DNA of 37,061 nucleotides from Chloroflexota bacterium (GTDB lineage: Bacteria; Chloroflexota; Dehalococcoidia; DSTF01; RBG-16-68-14), in contig JACZYW010000004.1 of NCBI GenBank assembly GCA_022570885.1, positions 1 through 37,061 on the forward strand. Direction: 5' to 3'. This document shows, piece after piece, positions 18,329-26,382 of this stretch. The notes beneath the pieces are model-generated. The model worked only from the letters and a program-made list of their open reading frames with translations. It was not told where the DNA came from and searched no databases. Made by a program: the position numbers and the translations under genes. How positions within the stretch are numbered: position 1 is the first letter of the stretch; each line of letters begins with the position of its first letter.

Positions 18329-18957
18329 CTCGTCTTGACCCCGTCCTTGGTCGCTCTCAGGATCAGGTCCGCTTCCTCAATACCCACAATCGGCCCCCAG
18401 AAGCGTTCGCAGACGTACTGCCAGCGGCGGTTGCGGTTGGCGAAGGTATCGAACAGCATGTTGATCACCCGCCGCGGCCACGAGAGCAGCAGCTCCGTGT
18501 TGCGATCGGTGAGGGTGAAGTTCAGCTTCGCCCGCTCGATGCGGAAGCGGGCCTTCGAATAGTAGGCGAAGGCGGCGCCGTCGAAGTACGTGTCGTCGAA
18601 GTAGGCGAAGGTGGCGATGGAGAGGCCGCGGCGGTGGGTGGGATCCTTCCAGGTCACGAAACTCGAGGCGGCGTGGGGCGCTTTCACATAGACCAGCGCT
18701 CCTGGCCGGCAGACGCGCCAGATCTCACCCATCGTCGCCAGGAAGTCGTCCATGTGCTCCAGGATGTGGTAGGAGTAGACGGCATCGACGGAGCTATCCT
18801 TGAACGGTAGCCCGTGGTTGAGGTCCGCCACAACGTCCACGCCGGGCACCGCCACGGTGTCCACGCCCAGCGCGCCCTTCATCTTGCGAACGCCGCACCC
18901 AAGGTCGACCGTGATGCGCCGGGAACGGTTGCGTTTAGCCATCGATACATGCTCCAT
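18325..18957 (-). CDS. Class I SAM-dependent methyltransferase
   Basis: ITVDLGCGVRKMKGALGVDTV; VDAVYSYHILEHMDDFLATMGEIWRVCRPGALVYVKAPH. Confidence 0.83.
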   Translation of the reverse strand: MEHVSMAKRNRSRRITVDLGCGVRKMKGALGVDTVAVPGVDVVADLNHGLPFKDSSVDAVYSYHILEHMDDFLATMGEIWRVCRPGALVYVKAPHAASSFVTWKDPTHRRGLSIATFAYFDDTYFDGAAFAYYSKARFRIERAKLNFTLTDRNTELLLSWPRRVINMLFDTFANRNRRWQYVCERFWGPIVGIEEADLILRATKDGVKTS

Positions 18958-19027
18958 AGAACTCGATCTGTCGTTCGCCCATCATTATACACAACGCTTC
19001 TCCCGTTACAGAGCGGGCGCTGGTACG

Positions 19028-19057
19028 TTGAACGAACGAACAGGCGGCTGCTACTAT
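19028..19057 (+). promoter_or_regulatory. Candidate sigma70-type promoter TTGAAC-N18-TACTAT for the triple-GT operon
   Basis: -35-like TTGAAC 19028-19033, -10-like TACTAT 19052-19057, in the divergent intergenic region upstream of 19087. Confidence 0.4.
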
Positions 19058-19086
19058 GAGTCGGCCTCGTTGCCTACTGCTTTTGA

Positions 19087-20496
19087 ATGACTGACGTGAA
19101 ACGTATCCTCATCATTAGCCGCGGCTCCTCCGGCAAATATATGTCGAGTCCGGGTATCCGCGCCTTCGCCATGGCCCGGGTGCTGAAGCAGGCGTTGCCC
19201 GACGCCGAGGTCACGCTCGCGGTGCCGAACCTGTTCGATCGGCCCGAGATCGAGGGCGTGCGAACGGTCACCTACGGGTTCGTCTCGACGCTCTCGCTCA
19301 TCGCCCAGCACGATATCATCATCTCGTCTGGCTTCTCACCGCACTACATCGCCCTCTTCCCGCAGAAGAAGTTCGTGGTCGATCTGTTCAGTATGTACTT
19401 CATGGAGTGGATGGAGCTGACGAAGGGCGAGGCTCGTGACCGGGGCGTCAACCGGACGCTCTGGATGAACGAGAGCCGCACCTATCTGCCGATGCAGCTC
19501 ACCTTCGCCGACTTCGTCCTCTGCGCCAACGAGCGCCAGCGCGACTCCTACATCGGCATGCTGAGCGCCCTCGGCCTCATCGACCCGATCGCGTACGACC
19601 ATGACGATAGCCTGCGCCGGATGATCGACGTGGCGCCGCACGGCGTTCGGCCGGAGAAGCCTCAGCACGATACACAGGTGTTCAAGGGCGTCTTCCCCGG
19701 CGTGAAGGAGAGCGACACGGTGATCATCTGGAACGGCGGTACGGTGCACTGGTACGACCCGGAGCCTTTCCTCCAGGCGCTTCACCTCCTCTCCAAGGAG
19801 CGCGACGATATCAAGGCGCTCTTCTTGGGCGTCCAATACCCCGGCCTCGCCTCGCTGGGCACAGGGTCGCGGTTCAAGTCGGCCTTGCAGCTAAGCAAAG
19901 AGCTGAACCTCTACGACCGGTCGGTCTTCTTCGTGTTCGACTGGGTGCCCCATGAAGAGGTGAAGAACTACCTCATGGAGTCGAACATCGGCCTCTGCAC
20001 CTACTTCGACAATTCGGAGACGCACTTCTCACATCGAACTCGCTTCCTCGATCTCTTCTGGGCGGAGCTGCCGATCATCTGCACCCACGGCGACATTCTC
20101 GCCGAGATGGTGGAGGAGAAGGGGCTGGGCATCGTCGTTCCGCCAGGAGATGTTACCGCCATCGCCGATGCGATCCGCCGTCTCGTCGATGACAAGGCCT
20201 TCCTGAAACAGTGCGTGGAGAACTTGGGGGCGATCAAGCCCTCCCTGGCGTGGGAGGTGACGCTGGAGCCGTTGGTGCGCTTCTGCCGCGACGACACCTC
20301 GTATGCTGTGGCGAAGCGAGAACGGTTTCTCCCGCTCCTCACTCGCATCGCCGACTACCTGCTCGCGCGCCTGGGGCGGGAGGCGCACGCCTTCGCTGAG
20401 ACCGATGACCATGGCTTCATCCCCTTCATCTCGCCACTCGTCTCGCAGTCGGCCAGGTTCTTGTACGAATCGCTACGCAACAGCGACCAGCGATGA
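19087..20496 (+). CDS. GT4-like glycosyltransferase (tandem paralogue 1)
   Basis: RILIISRGSSGKYMSSPGIRAFAMARVL...; RFLDLFWAELPIICTHGDILAEMVEEKGLGIVVPPGDVTAIADAI. Confidence 0.8.
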   Translation: MTDVKRILIISRGSSGKYMSSPGIRAFAMARVLKQALPDAEVTLAVPNLFDRPEIEGVRTVTYGFVSTLSLIAQHDIIISSGFSPHYIALFPQKKFVVDLFSMYFMEWMELTKGEARDRGVNRTLWMNESRTYLPMQLTFADFVLCANERQRDSYIGMLSALGLIDPIAYDHDDSLRRMIDVAPHGVRPEKPQHDTQVFKGVFPGVKESDTVIIWNGGTVHWYDPEPFLQALHLLSKERDDIKALFLGVQYPGLASLGTGSRFKSALQLSKELNLYDRSVFFVFDWVPHEEVKNYLMESNIGLCTYFDNSETHFSHRTRFLDLFWAELPIICTHGDILAEMVEEKGLGIVVPPGDVTAIADAIRRLVDDKAFLKQCVENLGAIKPSLAWEVTLEPLVRFCRDDTSYAVAKRERFLPLLTRIADYLLARLGREAHAFAETDDHGFIPFISPLVSQSARFLYESLRNSDQR

Positions 20497-21884
20497 CGAA
20501 GATCCTCGTGCTGAGCCGGGGCGTTGTCGGGCGGAATATGGCCAGCACCGGTATCCGCAGCTACCACCTGGCCAGGGTGCTGGCCGAGCAGCTCCCGGAG
20601 GCGCAGGTGACGCTTGCAGTGCCGAACGAGCCTGACATCCCATCGCCCCACGAGCGGGTGCGCATGGTGCGGCAGGGCAACCCCTTGCGTATCCTGCGCC
20701 TCATGTTCCAGAGCGACCTTATCATCGCGCGCGAGTTCCCGCCGTACGCTATCGCACTCTTCTTCCATAAGCGGTTCGTCCTTGATGTCTACGCCGCTCT
20801 ATTCATCGAATGGCTGACTCTATCAATGAGGGTCCTCGATCCTTCACAACGTAGACTCTGGTACACCTCTCGGCGGCACTTCCTCATGATGCAGCTCACG
20901 CTGGCGGATTACATCTCCTGTTCCGACGAACGCCAGCGCGACCTCTGGATTGGCGCGCTGAGCATCGCAGGCCTGATCCCGCCGCGGACATATGATCGCG
21001 ATACGACGTTGCGCCGCCTCATCGACGTAGCGCCGTACGGGGTGCAGTCCGGCCGTCCTCGCAAGGGCCGCCGAGTGTTGAAGGGCGTGGTGCCGGGCAT
21101 TCGCAAAACCGACAAGGTGGTCATTTGGAACGGCAGCATCATGGAGTGGCTGGATGCGGAGACGGTGATCCGCGCGATGGCAGAGGTGAGCCGCGTTCGT
21201 GATGACGTGAAGCTGTACTTCTTGGGTGTGGAGCACCCCGACTTTGTCACCGGGCTCCTCTTCCATCTACCCCAGCAAGCGGTCAAGCTGAGCGAAGAGC
21301 TTGGCCTCTACGATCGGTACGTTTTCTTCAAATCGGGCTGGGTACCGTACAACGAGATCGGCGACTACCTGGCCGAAGCAGATATCGGCGTCTGTACCGG
21401 CTTCGATAGCCTGGAGGCGCGCTACGCGTACCGCACGCGGTTCGTCGACCTCTTCTGGGCGCAGTTGCCGATCGTATGCACCGAGGGGGATGTGCTGGCG
21501 GAGCGCGTGGCACAAGACCCCCTCGGCGTCGTCGTGCCTGAGCGGGATGTCCAGGCCGTCGCTTCGGGTATCCTCCGCCTCGTCGACGACAAGGAGTTCT
21601 ATCGGCGTTGCAAGAGCAACCTGCTCGCCGTCAAGAAAGAGTTGAGCTGGGAGCGGGTGCTGGCGCCCATCGTCGAGTTCGCCCGCAATCCGGAGAGCAT
21701 CGCCGCCGATAAGCGCGAGCGGCTGCTTCCCCTTCTCCGGCGCGCCACCGCCTACGAGCTCTCCCGCGGCCTGGAGAAGATCGCGCTGCTTACGCGCCAG
21801 CGGCTGCTCCCCGCTCTCGAGCGCTCTACAGTCGATACCATCGGGCGTGTCAGGCGGGTGCTCAAGGACGGGAAGCGAGGGTAG
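20493..21884 (+). CDS. GT4-like glycosyltransferase (tandem paralogue 2)
   Basis: KILVLSRGVVGRNMASTGIRSYHLARVLAEQLPEAQVTLAVPNE; RFVDLFWAQLPIVCTEGDVLAERV; ATGA overlap with the preceding gene. Confidence 0.8.
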   Translation: MTKILVLSRGVVGRNMASTGIRSYHLARVLAEQLPEAQVTLAVPNEPDIPSPHERVRMVRQGNPLRILRLMFQSDLIIAREFPPYAIALFFHKRFVLDVYAALFIEWLTLSMRVLDPSQRRLWYTSRRHFLMMQLTLADYISCSDERQRDLWIGALSIAGLIPPRTYDRDTTLRRLIDVAPYGVQSGRPRKGRRVLKGVVPGIRKTDKVVIWNGSIMEWLDAETVIRAMAEVSRVRDDVKLYFLGVEHPDFVTGLLFHLPQQAVKLSEELGLYDRYVFFKSGWVPYNEIGDYLAEADIGVCTGFDSLEARYAYRTRFVDLFWAQLPIVCTEGDVLAERVAQDPLGVVVPERDVQAVASGILRLVDDKEFYRRCKSNLLAVKKELSWERVLAPIVEFARNPESIAADKRERLLPLLRRATAYELSRGLEKIALLTRQRLLPALERSTVDTIGRVRRVLKDGKRG

Positions 21885-21895
21885 CCCTGGCGCTC

Positions 21896-23233
21896 ATGGC
21901 GAAGATTCTCGTCTTAAGCCGCGGCGTCGTCGCCCGGGACATGGCCAGCACCGGCATTCGCGCCTACCACATGGCCCGCGTGCTGGCCGAGCAGCTGCCC
22001 GAGGCGCAGGTCACCCTCGCTACGCCCAACGAGGCCGACATCCCGCCGCCCCATCCGCGCGTCCGCCTGGTTCGCTACGAGAGCCAGTGGGGCAGCGTGC
22101 GTGAGATGCGCGATCACGACATCATCATCTCGCGGAACTTCCCGCCTCACGTGATCTCACTGTTCACCCAGAAGCTGTTCGTGCTCGACTCGTTCACCGC
22201 GCTCTTCATCGAGTGGATGGAGCTGTCGAAGAGGAAGGCCTTCCGAAAGGGGCGAAAGAGCTGGATGGCCGCCAACCAACGCTATTTGAACTTCCAGTTC
22301 ACGCTGGCGGATTACATCATCTGCTCGAACGAGCGCCAGCGCGATGTCTGGGTGGGTGCCCTGAGCGCGCTTGGCCTGATCACGCCCGAGGTCTACGACC
22401 GCGACAGCACGCTGCACGACCTCGTCGGCGTGGTGCCGTACGGCGTCCCGCCCGGCCGTCCAGAGCACACCAAGCAGGTGCTCAAGGGTGTGGTGCCGGG
22501 CATTCGCGAGACCGATACGGTGATCATCTGGAACGGTCTCCTGGTGGAGTGGTTCGACGCTGAGACCGTCATTCAAGCGATGGCCGAGGTTAGCCGCGCC
22601 CGCGACGACGTGAAGCTGTTCTTCCTCGGCACGCAGCACCCGGAATGGGTCACGGGCATAGAGGCGCCGCCCGTGCGGCGGGCGATCGAGCTGAGCAAGC
22701 AGTTGGGCCTGTACGATCGCTCCGTCTTCTTCAACGTCGGCTGGGTGCCGTATCGAGAGATCGGCAACTACCTCAACGAGGCTGACATGGGCATCTGCAC
22801 CGGCTTCGACAACCTGGAGGCGCGCTACTCCTTCCGCACCCGCTTCGTCGACCTGATCTGGGCCGAGCTACCCATCGTCTGCACCCGCGGCGATGTCCTG
22901 GCCGACCGCATCGAACGCGAGCCGCTGGGCGTCGCTGTGCCGCCGGAAGACGCGCAGGCGCTCGCCGCGGGCATCCTCCGCCTCGCCGGCGACAAGGACT
23001 ACTACCAGCGCTGCCAGAGCAACCTGCGTACCGTCAAAGAGGAGATGCGCTGGGAGCGGGCGATGGCGCCGCTGGTGGAGTTCTGCCGGGGCGGCAAAGA
23101 GATCGCCGCCTCGAAGCGCCAGCGCCTGCTGCCGCTGCTCCAGCACTCGGCGCTCTACCTGCTCGGCAAGACGCTGACGCGGGTGGCGCAACGAGGCGAG
23201 CCCGGCCCATTCGAGACGGCCTCGCTGGGCTGA
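21896..23233 (+). CDS. GT4-like glycosyltransferase (tandem paralogue 3)
   Basis: KILVLSRGVVARDMASTGIRAYHMARVLAEQLPEAQVTLATPNEADIP; RFVDLIWAELPIVCTRGDVLADRI. Confidence 0.8.
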   Translation: MAKILVLSRGVVARDMASTGIRAYHMARVLAEQLPEAQVTLATPNEADIPPPHPRVRLVRYESQWGSVREMRDHDIIISRNFPPHVISLFTQKLFVLDSFTALFIEWMELSKRKAFRKGRKSWMAANQRYLNFQFTLADYIICSNERQRDVWVGALSALGLITPEVYDRDSTLHDLVGVVPYGVPPGRPEHTKQVLKGVVPGIRETDTVIIWNGLLVEWFDAETVIQAMAEVSRARDDVKLFFLGTQHPEWVTGIEAPPVRRAIELSKQLGLYDRSVFFNVGWVPYREIGNYLNEADMGICTGFDNLEARYSFRTRFVDLIWAELPIVCTRGDVLADRIEREPLGVAVPPEDAQALAAGILRLAGDKDYYQRCQSNLRTVKEEMRWERAMAPLVEFCRGGKEIAASKRQRLLPLLQHSALYLLGKTLTRVAQRGEPGPFETASLG

Positions 23234-23258
23234 GCGCGAGCACGGAGGCAGGAGGCCG

Positions 23259-23603
23259 GTGCGCATCCACAACGTCACTCAGGGCACGGAACTGGCGAGC
23301 GCAGCCCGCACGGCTCGGGCCTTTTGGCCGCGGCTGGTTGGCTTGCTAGGGCGCTCGTCGCTCCAGCCGGGCGAGGCGCTGGTGCTGGAGCCCTCCAGCT
23401 CGGTGCACACGTTCTTCATGCGCTTTACTATCGACGTCGTCTACCTCGACCGATCGAGCCGGGTAGTGAAGGCGGTCTCCGCGCTGCGGCCCTTCCGGAT
23501 AAGCGTGGGGCCCCGAGGCGCCCGATCCGTCATCGAGCTTCCGAGCGGCACCATCGCCATTACGCGCTCTGCTGTGGGCGACGAGCTGGCATTCGAGGAT
23601 TAA
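23259..23603 (+). CDS. DUF192 family protein
   Basis: ARTARAFWPRLVGLLGRSSLQPGEALVLEPSSSVHTFFMRFTIDVVYLDRSSRVVKAV is typical of DUF192; GTG start. Confidence 0.85.
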   Translation: MRIHNVTQGTELASAARTARAFWPRLVGLLGRSSLQPGEALVLEPSSSVHTFFMRFTIDVVYLDRSSRVVKAVSALRPFRISVGPRGARSVIELPSGTIAITRSAVGDELAFED

Positions 23604-23761
23604 GGAATCCGACTGAGTTTAGCCGTCTAAGGAAACTCTAGAGAATTCATGAGAGCTATCGGCACACAACTCACAGCGTTCGCGATCTATCCAACCCAAT
23701 GCCGTACGATACTAATAGATCGAGAGAGCGGCGAACGAGTAGTGATTGAAGGGGCTCAACG

Positions 23762-25258
23762 GTGAGTTGGCCACGATTTATACGTGATCGACGAGCGATC
23801 CTCCTTACGGCGCTGGCGGTGGCGCTGGCTGTCTGTTTCGGGCAGATCGCCACTGCCCAGGAGACGGCTAGCATCTCCATCGACCAAGTGATCGTCCAGG
23901 AGCAGGACGGTGGCGAAATCACCGTGCTCGTGTCGGCAGTTGACGATGGCAGGCCCATCCTGGGGCTAACTGGGTTCGAGGTGTTTGTCGATGGCCGCGC
24001 TGTTCAACTGGAGTCCGTGAAGCCGGTTATCGATGCGGAAGTCGGCGTCGCTGTCTTGGTGCTCATCGATGTCAGTGAGAGCATGGTTGGCGAGCCTCTG
24101 GCCCAAGCTCGCCGGGCTGCCACGCTATTCGTCGAAGGACTTGAGAGCAAGGACAGCGCCGCCATTGTTCCGTTTGGCAACGAGGCGCCTCAAGAGGCGC
24201 AGTTCACCACCGACCGTGAAGCGTTGCTAGCTGAGATCGATTCGCTTGAGGCGGAGGGTAGGACGGCCCTCTATGCTTCATTCGTGAGCGCCCTGGAAAT
24301 TGTGAACGGGGCGCCGCTTCCTAGACGCGCGTTAATCCTGCTCACAGACGGCAAGGACTCGGGAGAAAACATCATCAACACGCGGGAGGATGCGCTGCGT
24401 GCAGCGGAAACGTCCAGCTTGCCTATCTTCGCCATCGGCCTGGGCGTGAACGCCGACCTGGACTTCCTGCGGACACTGGTTCAGGATCGGGAAGGTGGAT
24501 TCTACTATGCTCCTGCGCCCGCGGACGTTCTCGATATTTTCGCTGCGATCGGGGCGACGCTGCGTGGGCAGTACTCGCTCACACTACGACTGCCGCCCTC
24601 CGAACGAACGACGCGGGAACTGCTTGTCCGCCTCGAACTTCCGGAAACGACACTAAGCGCCCAGACGACCTTCGCAGTTCCCGATGCCCTCATCGTCATA
24701 GGAGACAACACCAGCACAGGAGACGGCAGCGCTATAGGAGACGACAGCGCCACAGGAGTCGACATCGCCATAGGAGACGACAGCGGCTTCCCGACGCTTT
24801 TGGCGGCCGGCCTGGGTGCGAGCGGGATCGTGATCGCCATCGCCGTGGTCGGCATACTTCGGCGGCGTTCACGAGTCGCGGCCCCCGGCGGCCAGAGAGG
24901 GGAGATCGATGTGCCGCCTCGTCCTGCTCGCCGCGCTCAGCAAACCGCTGCGGTTGTGGGCAGCCTGAAAGTGGTGCAAGGTCCCAATACCGGCGCCAGC
25001 ATCGAGCTGGGCGACGGAGCTGTGGAGATCGGGTCGAGCGACACCTGCGGCCTAACGCTCGATGAAGCGGGCGGCACGGTCAGGGACATCCACGCTAGAG
25101 TGTGGCTCCAGGGCGACCGGCTCATGCTTCACCACCTTGCCAGGCAAGGCCAAACGCTTGTTGGTGACAAAGCGATTGAGTGGGCCACGCTGGACTCCCA
25201 AGATATCCTCCAGATCGGCCCGCACGTGATCATCTTTACCATCGACAGTTCCCCATAA
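23762..25258 (+). CDS. Secreted/membrane VWA-domain protein with TM helix and cytoplasmic FHA-like domain
   Basis: N-terminal signal-like segment; MIDAS DVSES and LLTDGKDSG; TM LLAAGLGASGIVIAIAVVGILRRRSR; C-terminal FHA-like GAVEIGSSDTCGLTL...; GTG start. Confidence 0.8.
   Translation: MSWPRFIRDRRAILLTALAVALAVCFGQIATAQETASISIDQVIVQEQDGGEITVLVSAVDDGRPILGLTGFEVFVDGRAVQLESVKPVIDAEVGVAVLVLIDVSESMVGEPLAQARRAATLFVEGLESKDSAAIVPFGNEAPQEAQFTTDREALLAEIDSLEAEGRTALYASFVSALEIVNGAPLPRRALILLTDGKDSGENIINTREDALRAAETSSLPIFAIGLGVNADLDFLRTLVQDREGGFYYAPAPADVLDIFAAIGATLRGQYSLTLRLPPSERTTRELLVRLELPETTLSAQTTFAVPDALIVIGDNTSTGDGSAIGDDSATGVDIAIGDDSGFPTLLAAGLGASGIVIAIAVVGILRRRSRVAAPGGQRGEIDVPPRPARRAQQTAAVVGSLKVVQGPNTGASIELGDGAVEIGSSDTCGLTLDEAGGTVRDIHARVWLQGDRLMLHHLARQGQTLVGDKAIEWATLDSQDILQIGPHVIIFTIDSSP
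24698..24787 (+). repeat. Five imperfect 18-nt (6-aa) tandem repeats in the VWA-FHA gene
   Basis: IGDNTS/TGDGSA/IGDDSA/TGVDIA/IGDDSG encoded by 5 x 18 nt. Confidence 0.85.
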
Positions 25259-25269
25259 CCCCGATTTAG

Positions 25270-25303
25270 CCTAACCGAAGCGTAGCTGTACCTAACCGAA
25301 GCG
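25270..25303. repeat. 13-bp exact direct repeat CCTAACCGAAGCG, 21-bp period
   Basis: Copies at 25270-25282 and 25291-25303. Confidence 0.85.
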
Positions 25304-25360
25304 CCTAGCGCATTAGGGCAGATACGCCGCTCTGTAATAGTTGACGTAATCAGCTGTTTA
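25301..25360 (+). promoter_or_regulatory. Duplicated regulatory element, copy 1
   Basis: 60 bp aligns ungapped to 28021-28080 (51/60; core 25317-25360 is 40/44): GGCAGATACGCCGCTCTGTAATAGTTGACGTAATCAGCTGTTTA. Confidence 0.8.
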
Positions 25361-25367
25361 CTATAAT
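25341..25367 (+). promoter_or_regulatory. Near-consensus sigma70-like promoter TTGACG-N15-TATAAT overlapping element copy 1
   Basis: TTGACG 25341-25346; TATAAT 25362-25367; spacer 15 nt (shorter than optimal). Confidence 0.5.
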
Positions 25368-25478
25368 GTCTGATGTGCCATTGGAGGCGAAGGTCTCCGA
25401 TGACGTAGTCACACGCGTGCACTGCCAGATGGGTTGTTAGGCTCAGCCAGGTTGTGCTGGGAAAGGTTAGCCACAGGC

Positions 25479-26219
25479 GTGTTCGAGAACAGTGTTCGAG
25501 ACATTGGCCGCGAGCCAGGAACCTTTTTGTTGCTGCTGTATACCGATGCAGGTCAGGCGGCAACGTTCGTTCGCTGGTTGTCCGAAGGCGGATCTAACGA
25601 GGTGGTGACGTGCCCCTTGTCGCGGCCTATCAGCAGTCTAATTGAGGAGGTTCAGCCGGATCTCATCCTCCTGGAGCCGCCGTCTAACAAAGAGCAGCTG
25701 CTGGAAGCTTGCGACCGTGTCCGGCAGGCAACCGAACGGCCTCTCGTCGTTTTGTCAAGTCTTGCCGAAGAGCTCGCCGTCACTCAGGCCTTGTCAGCCG
25801 GCGCCGATGAATACCTCGTGCTGCCTATTCGCGAACATGAGCTAGTTGCCCGTATCGGGGCTTTAGCACGTCGGATGAGCCGCGCCGGCGCCGTCGCGGC
25901 ACCGGCAGAGTTTGGTGGTATGACTCTTTCAGCGGATGAACAGTCTGCAGAGTTCTGCGGCCGTACATTCCTCCTCTCGCCTATCGAGTTCCGCTTGCTG
26001 GCGTGTCTCGTTTCCGCGCAGGGCAAGGTGGTAACGCATGACTACCTGATGTCTCACGTTTGGGGCGCAGAGTATGTCAATTCACGTCACTATTTGCACC
26101 TCTATATCCGCTACCTGCGGGAAAAGCTGGAGACCGATCGGGCGAACCCACGCCTCATCCTCAGCGAGTGGGGGATCGGCTATCGATTCCAGCCCGTGCT
26201 TGAAACTGAACCTTCGTAG
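25479..26219 (+). CDS. OmpR/PhoB-type winged-helix regulator with degenerate receiver domain
   Basis: PDLILLEPPSN at the phospho-acceptor position; C-terminal LSPIEFRLLACLVSAQGKVVTHDYLMSHVWG...YIRYLREKLE...GIGYRF; GTG 25479 chosen within ORF 25434-26219. Confidence 0.85.
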   Translation: MFENSVRDIGREPGTFLLLLYTDAGQAATFVRWLSEGGSNEVVTCPLSRPISSLIEEVQPDLILLEPPSNKEQLLEACDRVRQATERPLVVLSSLAEELAVTQALSAGADEYLVLPIREHELVARIGALARRMSRAGAVAAPAEFGGMTLSADEQSAEFCGRTFLLSPIEFRLLACLVSAQGKVVTHDYLMSHVWGAEYVNSRHYLHLYIRYLREKLETDRANPRLILSEWGIGYRFQPVLETEPS

Positions 26220-26239
26220 ACCGCGGTTCTCCGCCGCGT

Positions 26240-26258
26240 TTAGGGCTCTGCTCCCTAA
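26240..26258 (+). terminator. Possible weak intrinsic terminator hairpin
   Basis: Perfect TTAGGG-(7 nt)-CCCTAA inverted repeat just after the stop at 26219, followed by GTAATTTCTT; no strong T-tract. Confidence 0.35.
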
Positions 26259-26295
26259 GTAATTTCTTAACCCTCTCACAGCATTGGCCTAGAGC

Positions 26296-26312
26296 ATTCA
26301 TAGAAAATTCAT
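26296..26312 (+). promoter_or_regulatory. Direct hexamer repeat ATTCAT at 11-bp spacing upstream of the second regulator
   Basis: ATTCATAGAAAATTCAT: hexamers at 26296-26301 and 26307-26312. Confidence 0.4.
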
Positions 26313-26382
26313 GCCTGGTTCTTGGCGTATTGTCGCGGCGTTAGCGCTAGGCTTGCCCCAAGATTCAAACTAGGGGGCTGGG

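Noticed and set aside
24698-24787. CRISPR-like or VNTR array
   Set aside because: 18-nt units are contiguous, in frame and encode hexapeptide repeats; no spacers.
26240-26258. Telomere-like TTAGGG/CCCTAA as a special structure
   Set aside because: Single inverted pair; more simply a weak hairpin after the regulator gene.
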